Assembly: GCA_027297025.1 (NCBI GenBank)
Contig: JAPUIM010000530.1
Span: 1-7,711, forward strand
Length of the DNA: 7,711 nucleotides
Source: Bacteroidota bacterium
GTDB taxonomy: Bacteria; Bacteroidota; Bacteroidia; Cytophagales; Cyclobacteriaceae
Direction of reading: 5' to 3'
Position 1 is the first letter of the stretch; each line of letters opens with the position of its first letter. This document shows, in pieces, positions 1 through 6,517 of this stretch. The notes beneath the pieces were generated by a model that made no database searches, was not told the origin of the DNA, and saw nothing but the letters and a program-made list of their open reading frames with translations. The position numbers and the translations under genes are program-made.

Positions 1-92
1 TAAATGTACGATTATAGGTTTTGAAAGGCTTTCTTTGATTTCAGGTAGTTTTGGCTATTTATAGCCCTGTAGAGGCTACTAGGAAGAAACTA
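1..92. other. Left-edge non-coding stretch with alternative small hairpins
   Basis: No gene can be supported here. The longest plus-strand open frame from the edge covers 20 codons (bases 2-61) and stops with TAG at 62-64; it could be the tail of a gene starting outside the window, but nothing in it is recognisable. GGCTA (53-57), TAGCC (62-66) and GGCTA (74-78) form a set in which the middle arm can pair with either neighbour, giving two mutually exclusive 5-bp hairpins. These are short and may be chance. Confidence 0.3.
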
Positions 93-122
93 AAAAGCCT
101 GTAACTAGCAGGCTTTTATTTT
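93..122. terminator. Bidirectional rho-independent terminator
   Basis: A perfect 9-bp inverted repeat, AAAAGCCTG (93-101) and CAGGCTTTT (109-117), encloses a 7-base loop. T-rich tracts follow on both sides: TTTTATTTT on the plus strand, and TTTTTAG after the stem when read on the minus strand. It lies immediately after the stop of the minus-strand 63-codon gene (stop at 121-123), so it most likely ends that transcript. It could equally end a plus-strand transcript entering from the left edge. Confidence 0.8.
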
Positions 123-312
123 AAACAATAATTGAATCAAAGGCTCGATGTAAAATGGGGCGGTAGCCTTTGCCAAACTCTGCATAGCACCATTCTTTCA
201 ATTCCTTTACCTCTGCAGGTATTAACAGGATAACTGCTTTGTTCAATTCCTTTTCGAACAGCTCCTTGTTAAAACTTACTTTGGTAAGTACAGTCTTAAT
301 ATACTGCAACAT
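121..312 (-). CDS. Small conserved-type protein of unknown function (63 aa)
   Basis: This is a 63-codon gene ending in TAA just before a strong terminator. The product is soluble, mixed-charge and probably helical. Its middle part is rich in K and E (residues 16-42), a single Cys follows a Trp (W41-C42), and a basic, aromatic tail contains GKGYRPILHRAF (residues 47-58). There is no signal peptide or membrane segment. The style and length resemble short orphan proteins I associate with Bacteroidota genomes, which supports it as a real gene, but that is recollection rather than a search. The terminator, the clean start and a divergent 108-base gap shared with the BatD-like gene all fit a free-standing gene. 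No Shine-Dalgarno is present (ccacatATG), as is usual in this phylum. Function unknown. Confidence 0.7.
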   Translation of the reverse strand: MLQYIKTVLTKVSFNKELFEKELNKAVILLIPAEVKELKEWCYAEFGKGYRPILHRAFDSIIV

Positions 313-318
313 ATGTGG

Positions 319-334
319 AAATTTTTAAAAATTT
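319..334. repeat. 16-bp perfect AT palindrome upstream of the 63-aa gene
   Basis: AAATTTTTAAAAATTT is a perfect palindrome lying 6 to 22 bases upstream of the start codon of the minus-strand 63-aa gene, in the divergent gap shared with the BatD-like gene. It could be an operator or simply an AT-rich leader. Composition alone makes short AT palindromes fairly common here, so a regulatory role is only a guess. Confidence 0.25.
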
Positions 335-350
335 AGAAAAGGAAGGCTGA

Positions 351-387
351 TAAATGTATAAAAGCATAGGCACTTTAATATACAAAA
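351..387 (-). promoter_or_regulatory. Weak candidate promoter for the 63-aa gene
   Basis: On the minus strand, TTTTG (387-383) is followed after 24 bases by TACATTTA (358-351), a 7-of-8 match to the Bacteroidota -7 element TAnnTTTG. The spacer is slightly longer than the usual 17-23 bases, so this is a weak call. A start site here would leave a leader of about 30-40 bases containing the AT palindrome. Confidence 0.2.
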
Positions 388-420
388 TGTAAGCACAAAA
401 ACAAAGAATGAATTAATTTT

Positions 421-1914
421 ATGAGTTTATTCAAGTCTTCTGAAGTAATCATGAGTGGGAGTCAACTTCGTTTTATATTTATTCAATTAATTTCTTTCAT
501 TTTCCTAGGTTCAATCTCACCGGCACAGAACATAAATATCCAGTTGGGCTCTGCTGAAATTGCTTTGAATCAAGCTTTTACCATTACAGTTACTGTTCAA
601 AATCAACGACTTCAGAGTTACGACAACTTTCCCGATATTCCTGGATTTACCAGAAGGGGGACATCCTCCTCATCCAGTACCAACTTCATTAACGGACAGA
701 TGACCTCCTCTCAAAGTATTATTCAGAGCTACGAGGCCCAAAGTCAGGGAACCTTTAGTTTGAAGCCTTTTATCATGATAATCAATGGAGAGCGGATTCG
801 ATCAACAGGCAAAACCATCAAAGTTGGTCCTCCCATTCAAAGGAGAGCACGTCGAGTCCCTTTTCCTGATCAATTCGGGGATCCTTTTGAAGATTTCTTT
901 GGAAGAAGGAATAGGGAACCCAAAGTATTTATGGATTTGAAAGATGAAGCTTTCCTGGCCCTGACTACTGATAAGAAAGAAGTTTATGTCGGAGAAGGAT
1001 TTACCACTACATTGGCTTTTTATATCCCCCAAAATAATCAGGCACCCATGGATTTCTACGATTTGGGTAAGCAACTGACTGGTATTCTTAAAAATTTAAA
1101 ACCAGCCAATTGTTGGGAGGAAAACTTTAATATTGAGAATATCAATCGCGAATCGGTCACTATCAACAACCGGAGATATTCCAAGTACAAGATCTATCAG
1201 GCCACCAATTATCCTCTCAATTTAGACTCCATTCATTTTCCCTCGGTGGGCTTAAAGATGATTAAATACAAGGTTGCCAAGAATCCCTCGTTTTTCGGCA
1301 GAAATAGAAAACAAGACTTTAAAACCTTTTACACTCGACCAAGAACGGTAAAAGTAGATGCTCTGCCACCTCATCCACTAAAAGACCAGGTAGCGGTAGG
1401 AGAATATTGGCTAGAGGAAGATATAAGCCACAATCAATTAAGAACCGGAGAAAGCTTCAATTATAATTTTACTATTAAGGGAGAGGGTAATATTTCTGCC
1501 ATAGAAAAACCTCTCATACCCGAAGACGACAATTTTGATTTCTATTCACCCAACATAAAACAGAATATTAAACGAGGCAATAATCGGGTAAGGGGAACCA
1601 AAAAATTTAGCTACTTTGGCATTCCCAACGAACCGGGTGATTTTAAGCTCAAGGATTATTTTTCCTGGATCTACTTCAACCCATATGAAGAGAAATATGA
1701 TACTTTAAAATCCTCTATTGCAGTAAGCGTAACCGGTGAAAGCAAGCGCAATGAGTACATATTGGCCAACGATATAGGAACATTCTACGACATCATAGAT
1801 CTGGAAGATAACCTCTTGGTTAGCCAAGACCGGGATGGGCTAATTAAGCTTGTGGCAAATATTTTTATATTATTAATGTTAGTACTCACTGCCTTTTTTA
1901 TTTTTAAGAAATAA
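421..1914 (+). CDS. BatD-family protein, secreted and C-terminally membrane-anchored
   Basis: This is a BatD-type (aerotolerance-associated) protein of 497 residues. The N-terminus carries a signal peptide with a hydrophobic core at about 18-33 and probable cleavage after PAQ (residue 36). A first Ig-like beta domain (about 37-136) contains a Ser/Thr-rich stretch. A basic, Pro-rich linker leads into DPFEDFFGR (154-162), a motif typical of BatD proteins. A second beta domain covers about 168-312 (ending VKVDALP), and a third covers about 320-440. One membrane helix (about 476-495) ends in FKK, so the bulk of the protein faces the periplasm. In Bacteroides, BatD is encoded with MoxR and the VWA-domain proteins BatA and BatB; none of these is in this window. 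By memory it is shorter than operon-encoded BatD (near 600 residues). A start at 451 (residue 11, MSGSQLR) would give a more typical signal peptide and is a real alternative. The molecular role of the family is not firmly established. Confidence 0.85.
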   Translation: MSLFKSSEVIMSGSQLRFIFIQLISFIFLGSISPAQNINIQLGSAEIALNQAFTITVTVQNQRLQSYDNFPDIPGFTRRGTSSSSSTNFINGQMTSSQSIIQSYEAQSQGTFSLKPFIMIINGERIRSTGKTIKVGPPIQRRARRVPFPDQFGDPFEDFFGRRNREPKVFMDLKDEAFLALTTDKKEVYVGEGFTTTLAFYIPQNNQAPMDFYDLGKQLTGILKNLKPANCWEENFNIENINRESVTINNRRYSKYKIYQATNYPLNLDSIHFPSVGLKMIKYKVAKNPSFFGRNRKQDFKTFYTRPRTVKVDALPPHPLKDQVAVGEYWLEEDISHNQLRTGESFNYNFTIKGEGNISAIEKPLIPEDDNFDFYSPNIKQNIKRGNNRVRGTKKFSYFGIPNEPGDFKLKDYFSWIYFNPYEEKYDTLKSSIAVSVTGESKRNEYILANDIGTFYDIIDLEDNLLVSQDRDGLIKLVANIFILLMLVLTAFFIFKK

Positions 1915-2004
1915 AGTCAGAGGGTAAATAATTGGATTACATTTCGTTCAGATTTTACTTTAACTTAACTTGTGATCCTCAAACAAAGCTTTTAAGGTCC
2001 CTAC

Positions 2005-3081
2005 ATGAGTAACAGCTACGGCCACATTTTCAAAATAACTACCTTTGGGGAATCCCATGGGGAGGCCATAGGTGTAATTTTGGATGGTTGCCCAGCCGGA
2101 TTGCCCATTGACCGGGAAGCTATTCAACAGGATTTGGATCGCAGGAAACCTGGACAATCAAAAATTACTACACAGAGAAAGGAAGAAGACAAATTTCAGA
2201 TCTTATCGGGAGTATTCGAAGGGAATGCCACGGGCACACCCCTTACCATTGTTATTGCCAACAAAGATGCCAGGAGCAAAGACTATTCACATATCGCAGA
2301 TAAATACCGCCCTTCTCATGCAGATTTTACTTATCAATCTAAATACGGTATCCGTGATTACCGCGGTGGTGGTCGAAGTTCGGCCAGGGAAACAGCAGCC
2401 CGAGTCGCAGCAGGTTCTATCGCCAAACAATTTCTTAGCACCAAAGGTGTATCGGTGCAGGCTTATGTTTCACAGGTTGGAAAAATCAAACTTGAGGTCG
2501 ATCACACTCAATTGGATTTAAATGCCGGAGAAGATAATCTGGTAAGATGTCCCGAACCAAAAGTTGCTCAAGATATGATAGATTTGATCGATCAAACCAG
2601 GAAAAACAAGGACACCATTGGAGGGGTAGTTTCCTGCGTAATTAAGGGAGTACCACCCGGATTAGGCGAACCGGTATTTGATAAATTACATGCGGAACTG
2701 GCAAAAGCCATGATGGGAATAAATGCTGTAAAGGGGTTTGAATACGGAAGTGGGTTCGCTGGAGTGGAAATGAATGGTTCCTCTCATAACGATGAATTTT
2801 ATGTAGAAAATGATAAAGTAAAAACCCGAACCAATTACTCAGGGGGTATACAGGGAGGCATTTCCAATGGACAAGATATCTATTTTAGAGTGGCCTTTAA
2901 ACCCGTAGCCACCATCATGAAAGATCAACAAAGTATTGATCAATCTGGTGGTAAAACTACCGTAAAGGGGAAAGGCAGGCATGATCCCTGTGTGGTACCT
3001 CGTGCCGTGCCCATCGTAGAGGCCATGGCGGCATTAGTAATTGCTGATTTTTATCTAATCAACAAAGCTATCAAACTGTGA
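2005..3081 (+). CDS. aroC: Chorismate synthase
   Basis: Chorismate synthase (EC 4.2.3.5) is the last step of the shikimate pathway. It converts 5-enolpyruvylshikimate 3-phosphate to chorismate in the cytoplasm and needs reduced FMN, although there is no net redox change. At 358 residues it has the full length of the family. Hallmark motifs are in order: GESHG (15-19) running into the DGCPAG signature (27-32), RPSHAD (102-107), [11 protein letters not shown] (120-130), GGISNG (284-289) and GRHDPC (324-329). The conserved histidines H18 and H105 and the RHDP segment are intact, so the enzyme should be active. The start is supported by the near-universal MSNSYG opening and an AAGG seven bases upstream, one of the few Shine-Dalgarno-like sequences in the window. 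It follows the BatD-like gene by 90 bases and is separated from the symporter gene by one base. Confidence 0.98.
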   Translation: MSNSYGHIFKITTFGESHGEAIGVILDGCPAGLPIDREAIQQDLDRRKPGQSKITTQRKEEDKFQILSGVFEGNATGTPLTIVIANKDARSKDYSHIADKYRPSHADFTYQSKYGIRDYRGGGRSSARETAARVAAGSIAKQFLSTKGVSVQAYVSQVGKIKLEVDHTQLDLNAGEDNLVRCPEPKVAQDMIDLIDQTRKNKDTIGGVVSCVIKGVPPGLGEPVFDKLHAELAKAMMGINAVKGFEYGSGFAGVEMNGSSHNDEFYVENDKVKTRTNYSGGIQGGISNGQDIYFRVAFKPVATIMKDQQSIDQSGGKTTVKGKGRHDPCVVPRAVPIVEAMAALVIADFYLINKAIKL

Positions 3082-3082
3082 T

Positions 3083-4405
3083 ATGAGAAAACTTCCCATT
3101 CATTTAATAATTCTCATAGGCATGGTGGCCGGTGTATTACTGGGCTTAACCGCGGTGTTTCTGGACTTTGGCCCATTTGTACTGGACTGGATCAAACCCT
3201 GGGGAACAATTTTCATCAACATGCTCAAATTGATTGCTGTTCCGTTGGTGTTAGTTTCCTTAATTGATGGGATTTCCAATCTCACTGATATGTCTAAATT
3301 ATCCCGCATTGGAGGGAAGACCATTGGATTTTATCTGATATCTACGGTACTGGCGATCACTATTGGGCTGATATTGGTCAACAGTATTAAACCGGGAGAG
3401 TTTCTTTCAGAGGAGAAACGCCAGGAATTAGGCGTGAAGTATGCTTCGGAAGCACAGATGACAATGGATGATGCCTCTGAGGTCAAAGAGTCCGGACCTT
3501 TGCAGGTGATTGTAGACATTGTACCGGAAAATTTCTTTTTTGCCGCACAAAACAATCGCAACATGCTGCAAATCATATTTTTCGCCATTTTATTTGGCAT
3601 TGCGCTTATCATGACACCTCCCGACAAAGCGGCTCCAGTCAAAGCCTTTTTTAGTGGGATCAATGGTGTCATCTTGCGGATCGTGGATATCATCATGAAA
3701 TTCGCACCATACGGAGTATTTGCCCTTTTAGCCGGCCTGATCGTTGATCTGGGCGGAGATGCTGATATTTTTATCGCTTTGGGAGTGTATGCTATTACTG
3801 TTTTGATAGGCTTGGCTATCATGGTATTTGCTTTTTATCCTGTTCTATTGAGTTTGTTTACCAAGGTTAAATACCGCAAATTCTTTAAAGGTATATTTCC
3901 CGCTCAAATGTTGGCTTTCTCCACCAGTTCAAGTGCAGCCACTTTGCCGGTGACCATGAAAAGAGTGGAGAAAAATCTGGGGGTTTCTGAGGAGGTTACC
4001 AGTTTTGTACTTCCCCTGGGAGCCACCATCAACATGGATGGAACCAGTATTCATCAAGCTGTTTCAGCCGTTTTTATTGCCCAGGCTTTCGGACAAGACC
4101 TCACTCTTGCAGATCAACTTACTATAGTGCTCACCGCTACTCTCTCTTCTATTGGAGCAGCCGCAGTTCCCAGCGCGGGATTGATCATGCTAGTGATTGT
4201 GCTCACCGCCATCGGGGTAGATCCGGCAGGATTGGCCCTCATCATCGCCCTGGATCGGCCCCTTGATATGTGCAGGACGGTGGTGAATATAACCGGTGAT
4301 GCCTCCGTAGCCACATTGGTAGCACATACAGAAGGTGAGCTATATGATGTACCAGATGAAGAAGAGGTAATGAAAGAGGAGAAATTGAGTTCTTCGCAAG
4401 CCTGA
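3083..4405 (+). CDS. Dicarboxylate/amino acid:cation symporter (DAACS, GltP/EAAT family)
   Basis: An inner-membrane secondary transporter of the GltPh/EAAT fold, 440 residues, importing an acidic amino acid or C4-dicarboxylate with Na+ or H+. Visible elements in order: N-terminal membrane segments from about residue 6; a long polar, acidic TM3-TM4 loop (about 101-140); the Ser-rich hairpin HP1 STSSSAATLP (280-289); NMDGT (317-321), which binds sodium and substrate; HP2 SIGAAAVPSAG (356-366); and the TM8 signature D391, D395, R398, T399, N402, D406. The retained R398, equivalent to GltPh R397, coordinates the substrate side-chain carboxylate and points to acidic rather than neutral substrates. 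Glutamate, aspartate and succinate cannot be told apart here. The tail is acidic (about 419-436). The start lies one base after the aroC stop, with no Shine-Dalgarno, so translation is probably coupled to aroC. Confidence 0.95.
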   Translation: MRKLPIHLIILIGMVAGVLLGLTAVFLDFGPFVLDWIKPWGTIFINMLKLIAVPLVLVSLIDGISNLTDMSKLSRIGGKTIGFYLISTVLAITIGLILVNSIKPGEFLSEEKRQELGVKYASEAQMTMDDASEVKESGPLQVIVDIVPENFFFAAQNNRNMLQIIFFAILFGIALIMTPPDKAAPVKAFFSGINGVILRIVDIIMKFAPYGVFALLAGLIVDLGGDADIFIALGVYAITVLIGLAIMVFAFYPVLLSLFTKVKYRKFFKGIFPAQMLAFSTSSSAATLPVTMKRVEKNLGVSEEVTSFVLPLGATINMDGTSIHQAVSAVFIAQAFGQDLTLADQLTIVLTATLSSIGAAAVPSAGLIMLVIVLTAIGVDPAGLALIIALDRPLDMCRTVVNITGDASVATLVAHTEGELYDVPDEEEVMKEEKLSSSQA

Positions 4406-4424
4406 AGATGTAGAAAAGATTCCG

Positions 4425-4432
4425 TATTTTTG
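4425..4432 (+). promoter_or_regulatory. Candidate Bacteroidota -7 promoter element for the nfu gene
   Basis: TATTTTTG matches the phylum's -7 consensus TAnnTTTG exactly. Twenty bases upstream is CCTG (4401-4404), only a partial match to the -33 TTTG and overlapping the symporter stop codon. Transcription from here would start near 4438 and give a leader of about 70 bases that contains the hairpin at 4462-4486. Read-through from the symporter is also possible, as no terminator separates the genes. Confidence 0.4.
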
Positions 4433-4461
4433 CTAATTCTTAATCAATTACAGGAGTAACT

Positions 4462-4486
4462 ATACGGCCACGATTTTCGTGGGTAT
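4462..4486 (+). promoter_or_regulatory. Bulged hairpin or inverted repeat in the nfu leader
   Basis: CCACGA (4468-4473) pairs perfectly with TCGTGG (4477-4482) across a TTT loop. The stem is extended by ATAC (4462-4465) pairing with GTAT (4483-4486), with GG (4466-4467) bulged out. No T-tract follows, so it is not an intrinsic terminator. It lies 21 bases upstream of the Nfu start codon, inside the predicted leader. It may be an RNA structure affecting translation or a dimeric repressor operator; the sequence does not decide between them. Confidence 0.45.
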
Positions 4487-4506
4487 TATAATCAGAAGCT
4501 TATATT

Positions 4507-5094
4507 ATGGATCCATCAGTAAATAAAAAACCCGTAACCATCTATCTGGAAGCTAATCCCAATCCCAATTCGTTAAAATTTGTGGCCAACTTTATGTTGG
4601 TGTCCGAAGGAAAAAGTTACGATTTTCCCGATGTAATAGCCGCCAAATCCGCTCCTTTGGCTAATGAGTTATTCAAATTCGATTATGTCACCCGGGTTTT
4701 TTATATGAGCAATTTCATCACCGTTACCAAATCCCAAACTGTGGAATGGGCTGAAATACAGGAGGAATTAAAATCCTTTATCAAAAATTACATTGAATCG
4801 GACCAGCCGCTTCTCAGCCATGAAGAAGAAGATGTCCAGGAATTTACTGAGGATGAAACCGATATGGATCACAAGATCAAAGAAATATTAGAGGAGTATG
4901 TACAACCGGCGGTAGAACAAGACGGTGGAGCGATCTCATTTCATTCCTACCAGGACGGAGTGGTGAAGTTATTATTGCAGGGATCTTGTAGCGGTTGCCC
5001 ATCCTCTACCATCACCCTAAAAGCCGGTATTGAGAATTTGTTGAAGAGAATGATCCCTGAGATCAAAGCAGTAGAAGCTCAGGAAACTTACTAG
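4507..5094 (+). CDS. NifU/Nfu-type iron-sulfur cluster carrier
   Basis: A cytoplasmic iron-sulfur scaffold or carrier of 195 residues with the two-domain Nfu layout. An Nfu_N domain (about 10-97) opens with the characteristic EANPNPNSLKF (15-25). A very acidic linker (about 100-120) leads to a C-terminal NifU domain (about 122-190) with VEQDGGAISF (136-145) and the cluster-binding GSCSGCPSS, whose cysteines are C161 and C164. In this family the CxxC pairs of two subunits hold a bridging [4Fe-4S] cluster for delivery to client enzymes. This is the mitochondrial NFU1-like arrangement, not the NfuA type with an A-type N-terminal domain. No SUF or ISC assembly gene is nearby. The start is chosen from the family N-terminus; there is no strong Shine-Dalgarno. 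The gene converges on the outer-membrane protein gene with 10 bases between stops. A cluster-rich oxidoreductase lies about 1.4 kb away, but a client relationship is inference. Confidence 0.93.
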   Translation: MDPSVNKKPVTIYLEANPNPNSLKFVANFMLVSEGKSYDFPDVIAAKSAPLANELFKFDYVTRVFYMSNFITVTKSQTVEWAEIQEELKSFIKNYIESDQPLLSHEEEDVQEFTEDETDMDHKIKEILEEYVQPAVEQDGGAISFHSYQDGVVKLLLQGSCSGCPSSTITLKAGIENLLKRMIPEIKAVEAQETY

Positions 5095-5104
5095 GATCGT
5101 TAAT

Positions 5105-6208
5105 TCAAAAAGCCTCGGTAATATCTAAATAAAACCCACTGGAGTCTTTTCCAAAGCCCAGGTCTGCTCTGATATTGACCTTTTCTTTTTTATTGACCAT
5201 CACCCTCAATCCCACCCCAAATGATGGTTTGATGTCTGCGAAATTAAAGTCACCTACATTATTGGCCACGTCACCCACTCCTGCAAAGACCACCATCCCA
5301 ATGAATCTCCAAAGCGTAAATCTGAATTCGGATTGTACAGCCAGCAAATGCTGGTCGCGATAACGGCCCCGGTAATAGCCTCTCATGATCTCATCTCCTC
5401 CTAGTTCTGAAAGTTGTTTAAACGGGGCTTCTCCAACTACAAAATTTCCTAAAAACTGAAAGGCTAAGACATGGCTGCGATCCGGATTTAAGGGGAGGAA
5501 TTTCCTGACATCAATTCGGTATCGCTGGAAATTATACTCACCTCCAAAATAGTGACCATGAAAAGTAGCTGATAATTCCAGGAAAAAACCCTTTGAAGCA
5601 TTTACCACGTTATCACGGCTGTCATACAACAATACAGGACCCAAACCCGCCACTACCGAACCGTTAAAACCCGCCACCTGGGTGGAGTCCAATAAACCCC
5701 CTTCCTCCCTTATGACATTATACTGATTAAAATACCTTATCTGCAATCCGCCAAAATGTACCTTACTTAATTTCCGGAGAAGCTGGTTCTCCCATCTTAT
5801 CAAATTATAATTGACCTCCTCCTCATTACTTTCAGGTAGATCGTTGCCTACTCCATAATAAAACTCGGGGAATTTGAATATGGCGATGTTCCCGTTAATG
5901 AAATACTTTTCGTTGTTGGTGAAAATGAAATAAGTTGGCGAAAACAACAGTTGTCCTGCGGTGGTAAAGATCAAGTAGGTTTGAACATTAGAGGTCCGGG
6001 TGGTAGTATCTGACCAGTTAAATTTGAACAGTCTCATTCCCAAAGCGCCTAATCCTAATTTTGTTTCGGGGGAATAAGAGATGACAGGTAGTGCCACCCA
6101 GCCGCCCTTTTTTTCTTTTCCGATACTATCTGCCGGAGTGTTCTGGGAGAAAAGTGTCGTAGATAATAGAAAACTAAATAGAAAAAAAAATTGCAGTGTT
6201 TTAGTCAT
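5105..6208 (-). CDS. BamA/TamA (Omp85) family outer-membrane barrel, no POTRA domains
   Basis: An outer-membrane beta-barrel of the Omp85 superfamily, 367 residues from the start chosen here. That start (ATG, bases 6208-6206) places MTKTLQFFFLFSF at the N-terminus, a good signal peptide with likely cleavage after FSQ (residue 22). An in-frame ATG at 6247 would add 13 basic residues before the signal peptide and overlap the upstream gene by 47 bases, so it is rejected. The mature protein starts almost directly with a barrel strand (GWVALPVISYSPE, about 36-48). It has the DSRDN strand motif (196-200), the family's lid-loop RGY (276-278) and a C-terminal Phe (TEAF), the usual barrel-assembly signal. 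It is too short for POTRA domains, so it is unlikely to be the essential BamA; related short barrels have no settled function. Its start overlaps the stop of the 84-aa gene by 8 bases (ATGACTAA), implying coupled translation. Confidence 0.88.
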   Translation of the reverse strand: MTKTLQFFFLFSFLLSTTLFSQNTPADSIGKEKKGGWVALPVISYSPETKLGLGALGMRLFKFNWSDTTTRTSNVQTYLIFTTAGQLLFSPTYFIFTNNEKYFINGNIAIFKFPEFYYGVGNDLPESNEEEVNYNLIRWENQLLRKLSKVHFGGLQIRYFNQYNVIREEGGLLDSTQVAGFNGSVVAGLGPVLLYDSRDNVVNASKGFFLELSATFHGHYFGGEYNFQRYRIDVRKFLPLNPDRSHVLAFQFLGNFVVGEAPFKQLSELGGDEIMRGYYRGRYRDQHLLAVQSEFRFTLWRFIGMVVFAGVGDVANNVGDFNFADIKPSFGVGLRVMVNKKEKVNIRADLGFGKDSSGFYLDITEAF

Positions 6209-6455
6209 TCTTCTGCAATTTGACCTTTTGCTTTTCAGTAGCCGCATCGATCATTCTGGTCCAGCTTACCCTTTCACCCGATTCTAGTGATTGGTAGTAG
6301 TATGTCTCATTTTCCAAAATAATCTTACAAGCTCCCAAATCGTACCTCAAGGATTCCACAATATCACCCTCTTTTATTTCATTACCCTCCAAATCAATTA
6401 GTTGAGCCTTCTGAATTGATCGATCTTTTCGTCGCTTGAAAATATTAAAAAACAT
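6201..6455 (-). CDS. Small protein of unknown function (84 aa), coupled to the Omp85 barrel gene
   Basis: An 84-residue soluble protein with no signal peptide or membrane segment. The N-terminus is basic (FKRRKDR, 6-12). A probably beta-rich middle follows, with GDIVESLRYDLGACKI (30-45), and then YYYQSLESGERVSWTRMIDAATEKQKV. The alternating hydrophobic pattern and Gly/Asp turns suggest a small barrel-like or SH3-like fold, but no named domain is recognised. The WTRMIDA(A)xxxQKV ending seems familiar from Bacteroidota hypothetical proteins (recollection only). Its stop codon overlaps the start of the outer-membrane barrel gene by 8 bases, so the two are co-transcribed. The product should be cytoplasmic, unlike its partner. 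A plausible promoter lies just upstream (6474-6507). Confidence 0.8.
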   Translation of the reverse strand: MFFNIFKRRKDRSIQKAQLIDLEGNEIKEGDIVESLRYDLGACKIILENETYYYQSLESGERVSWTRMIDAATEKQKVKLQKND

Positions 6456-6473
6456 TGTGTGCCAAATATGCTA

Positions 6474-6507
6474 TAAATATAATAGTTTCTAGAGGCTTGG
6501 ATTCAAA
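6474..6507 (-). promoter_or_regulatory. Candidate promoter for the 84-aa / Omp85 barrel pair
   Basis: On the minus strand, TTTG (6507-6504) is followed after 22 bases by TATATTTA (6481-6474), a 7-of-8 match to TAnnTTTG with spacing inside the range reported for this phylum. The start site would fall near 6467, giving a leader of about a dozen bases before the ATG at 6455. A second partial -7 match, CATATTTG (6470-6463), lies closer to the gene but has no -33 element. Confidence 0.35.
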
Positions 6508-6517
6508 TGCGAGGCAA

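Noticed and set aside
802..1074. A 90-codon minus-strand frame inside the BatD-like gene
   Set aside because: It is antisense to conserved BatD motifs including DPFEDFFGR, with no independent support.
1932..1963. A possible promoter for aroC (TTG, 21 bases, TACTTTAA)
   Set aside because: Spacing is fine but the -7 element has two mismatches in its TTTG core; aroC may instead be read from upstream of the BatD-like gene.
2084..2521. A 145-codon plus-strand frame inside aroC
   Set aside because: It lies entirely within the well-conserved aroC sequence in another frame and has no recognisable features.
3331..3822. A 163-codon open frame antisense to the symporter gene
   Set aside because: The translation is a low-complexity mix rich in Ser, Pro and Ile without domains, and the opposite strand carries an unmistakable DAACS transporter; it is a shadow frame.
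4462..4486. The hairpin before nfu as the terminator of the aroC-symporter transcript
   Set aside because: No T-tract follows the stem, so it does not meet the pattern of an intrinsic terminator.
6209..6247. A 13-residue N-terminal extension of the Omp85 barrel protein
   Set aside because: It would put a basic stretch before a clean signal peptide and overlap the upstream gene by 47 bases; the ATG at 6208 with the ATGACTAA overlap is better.
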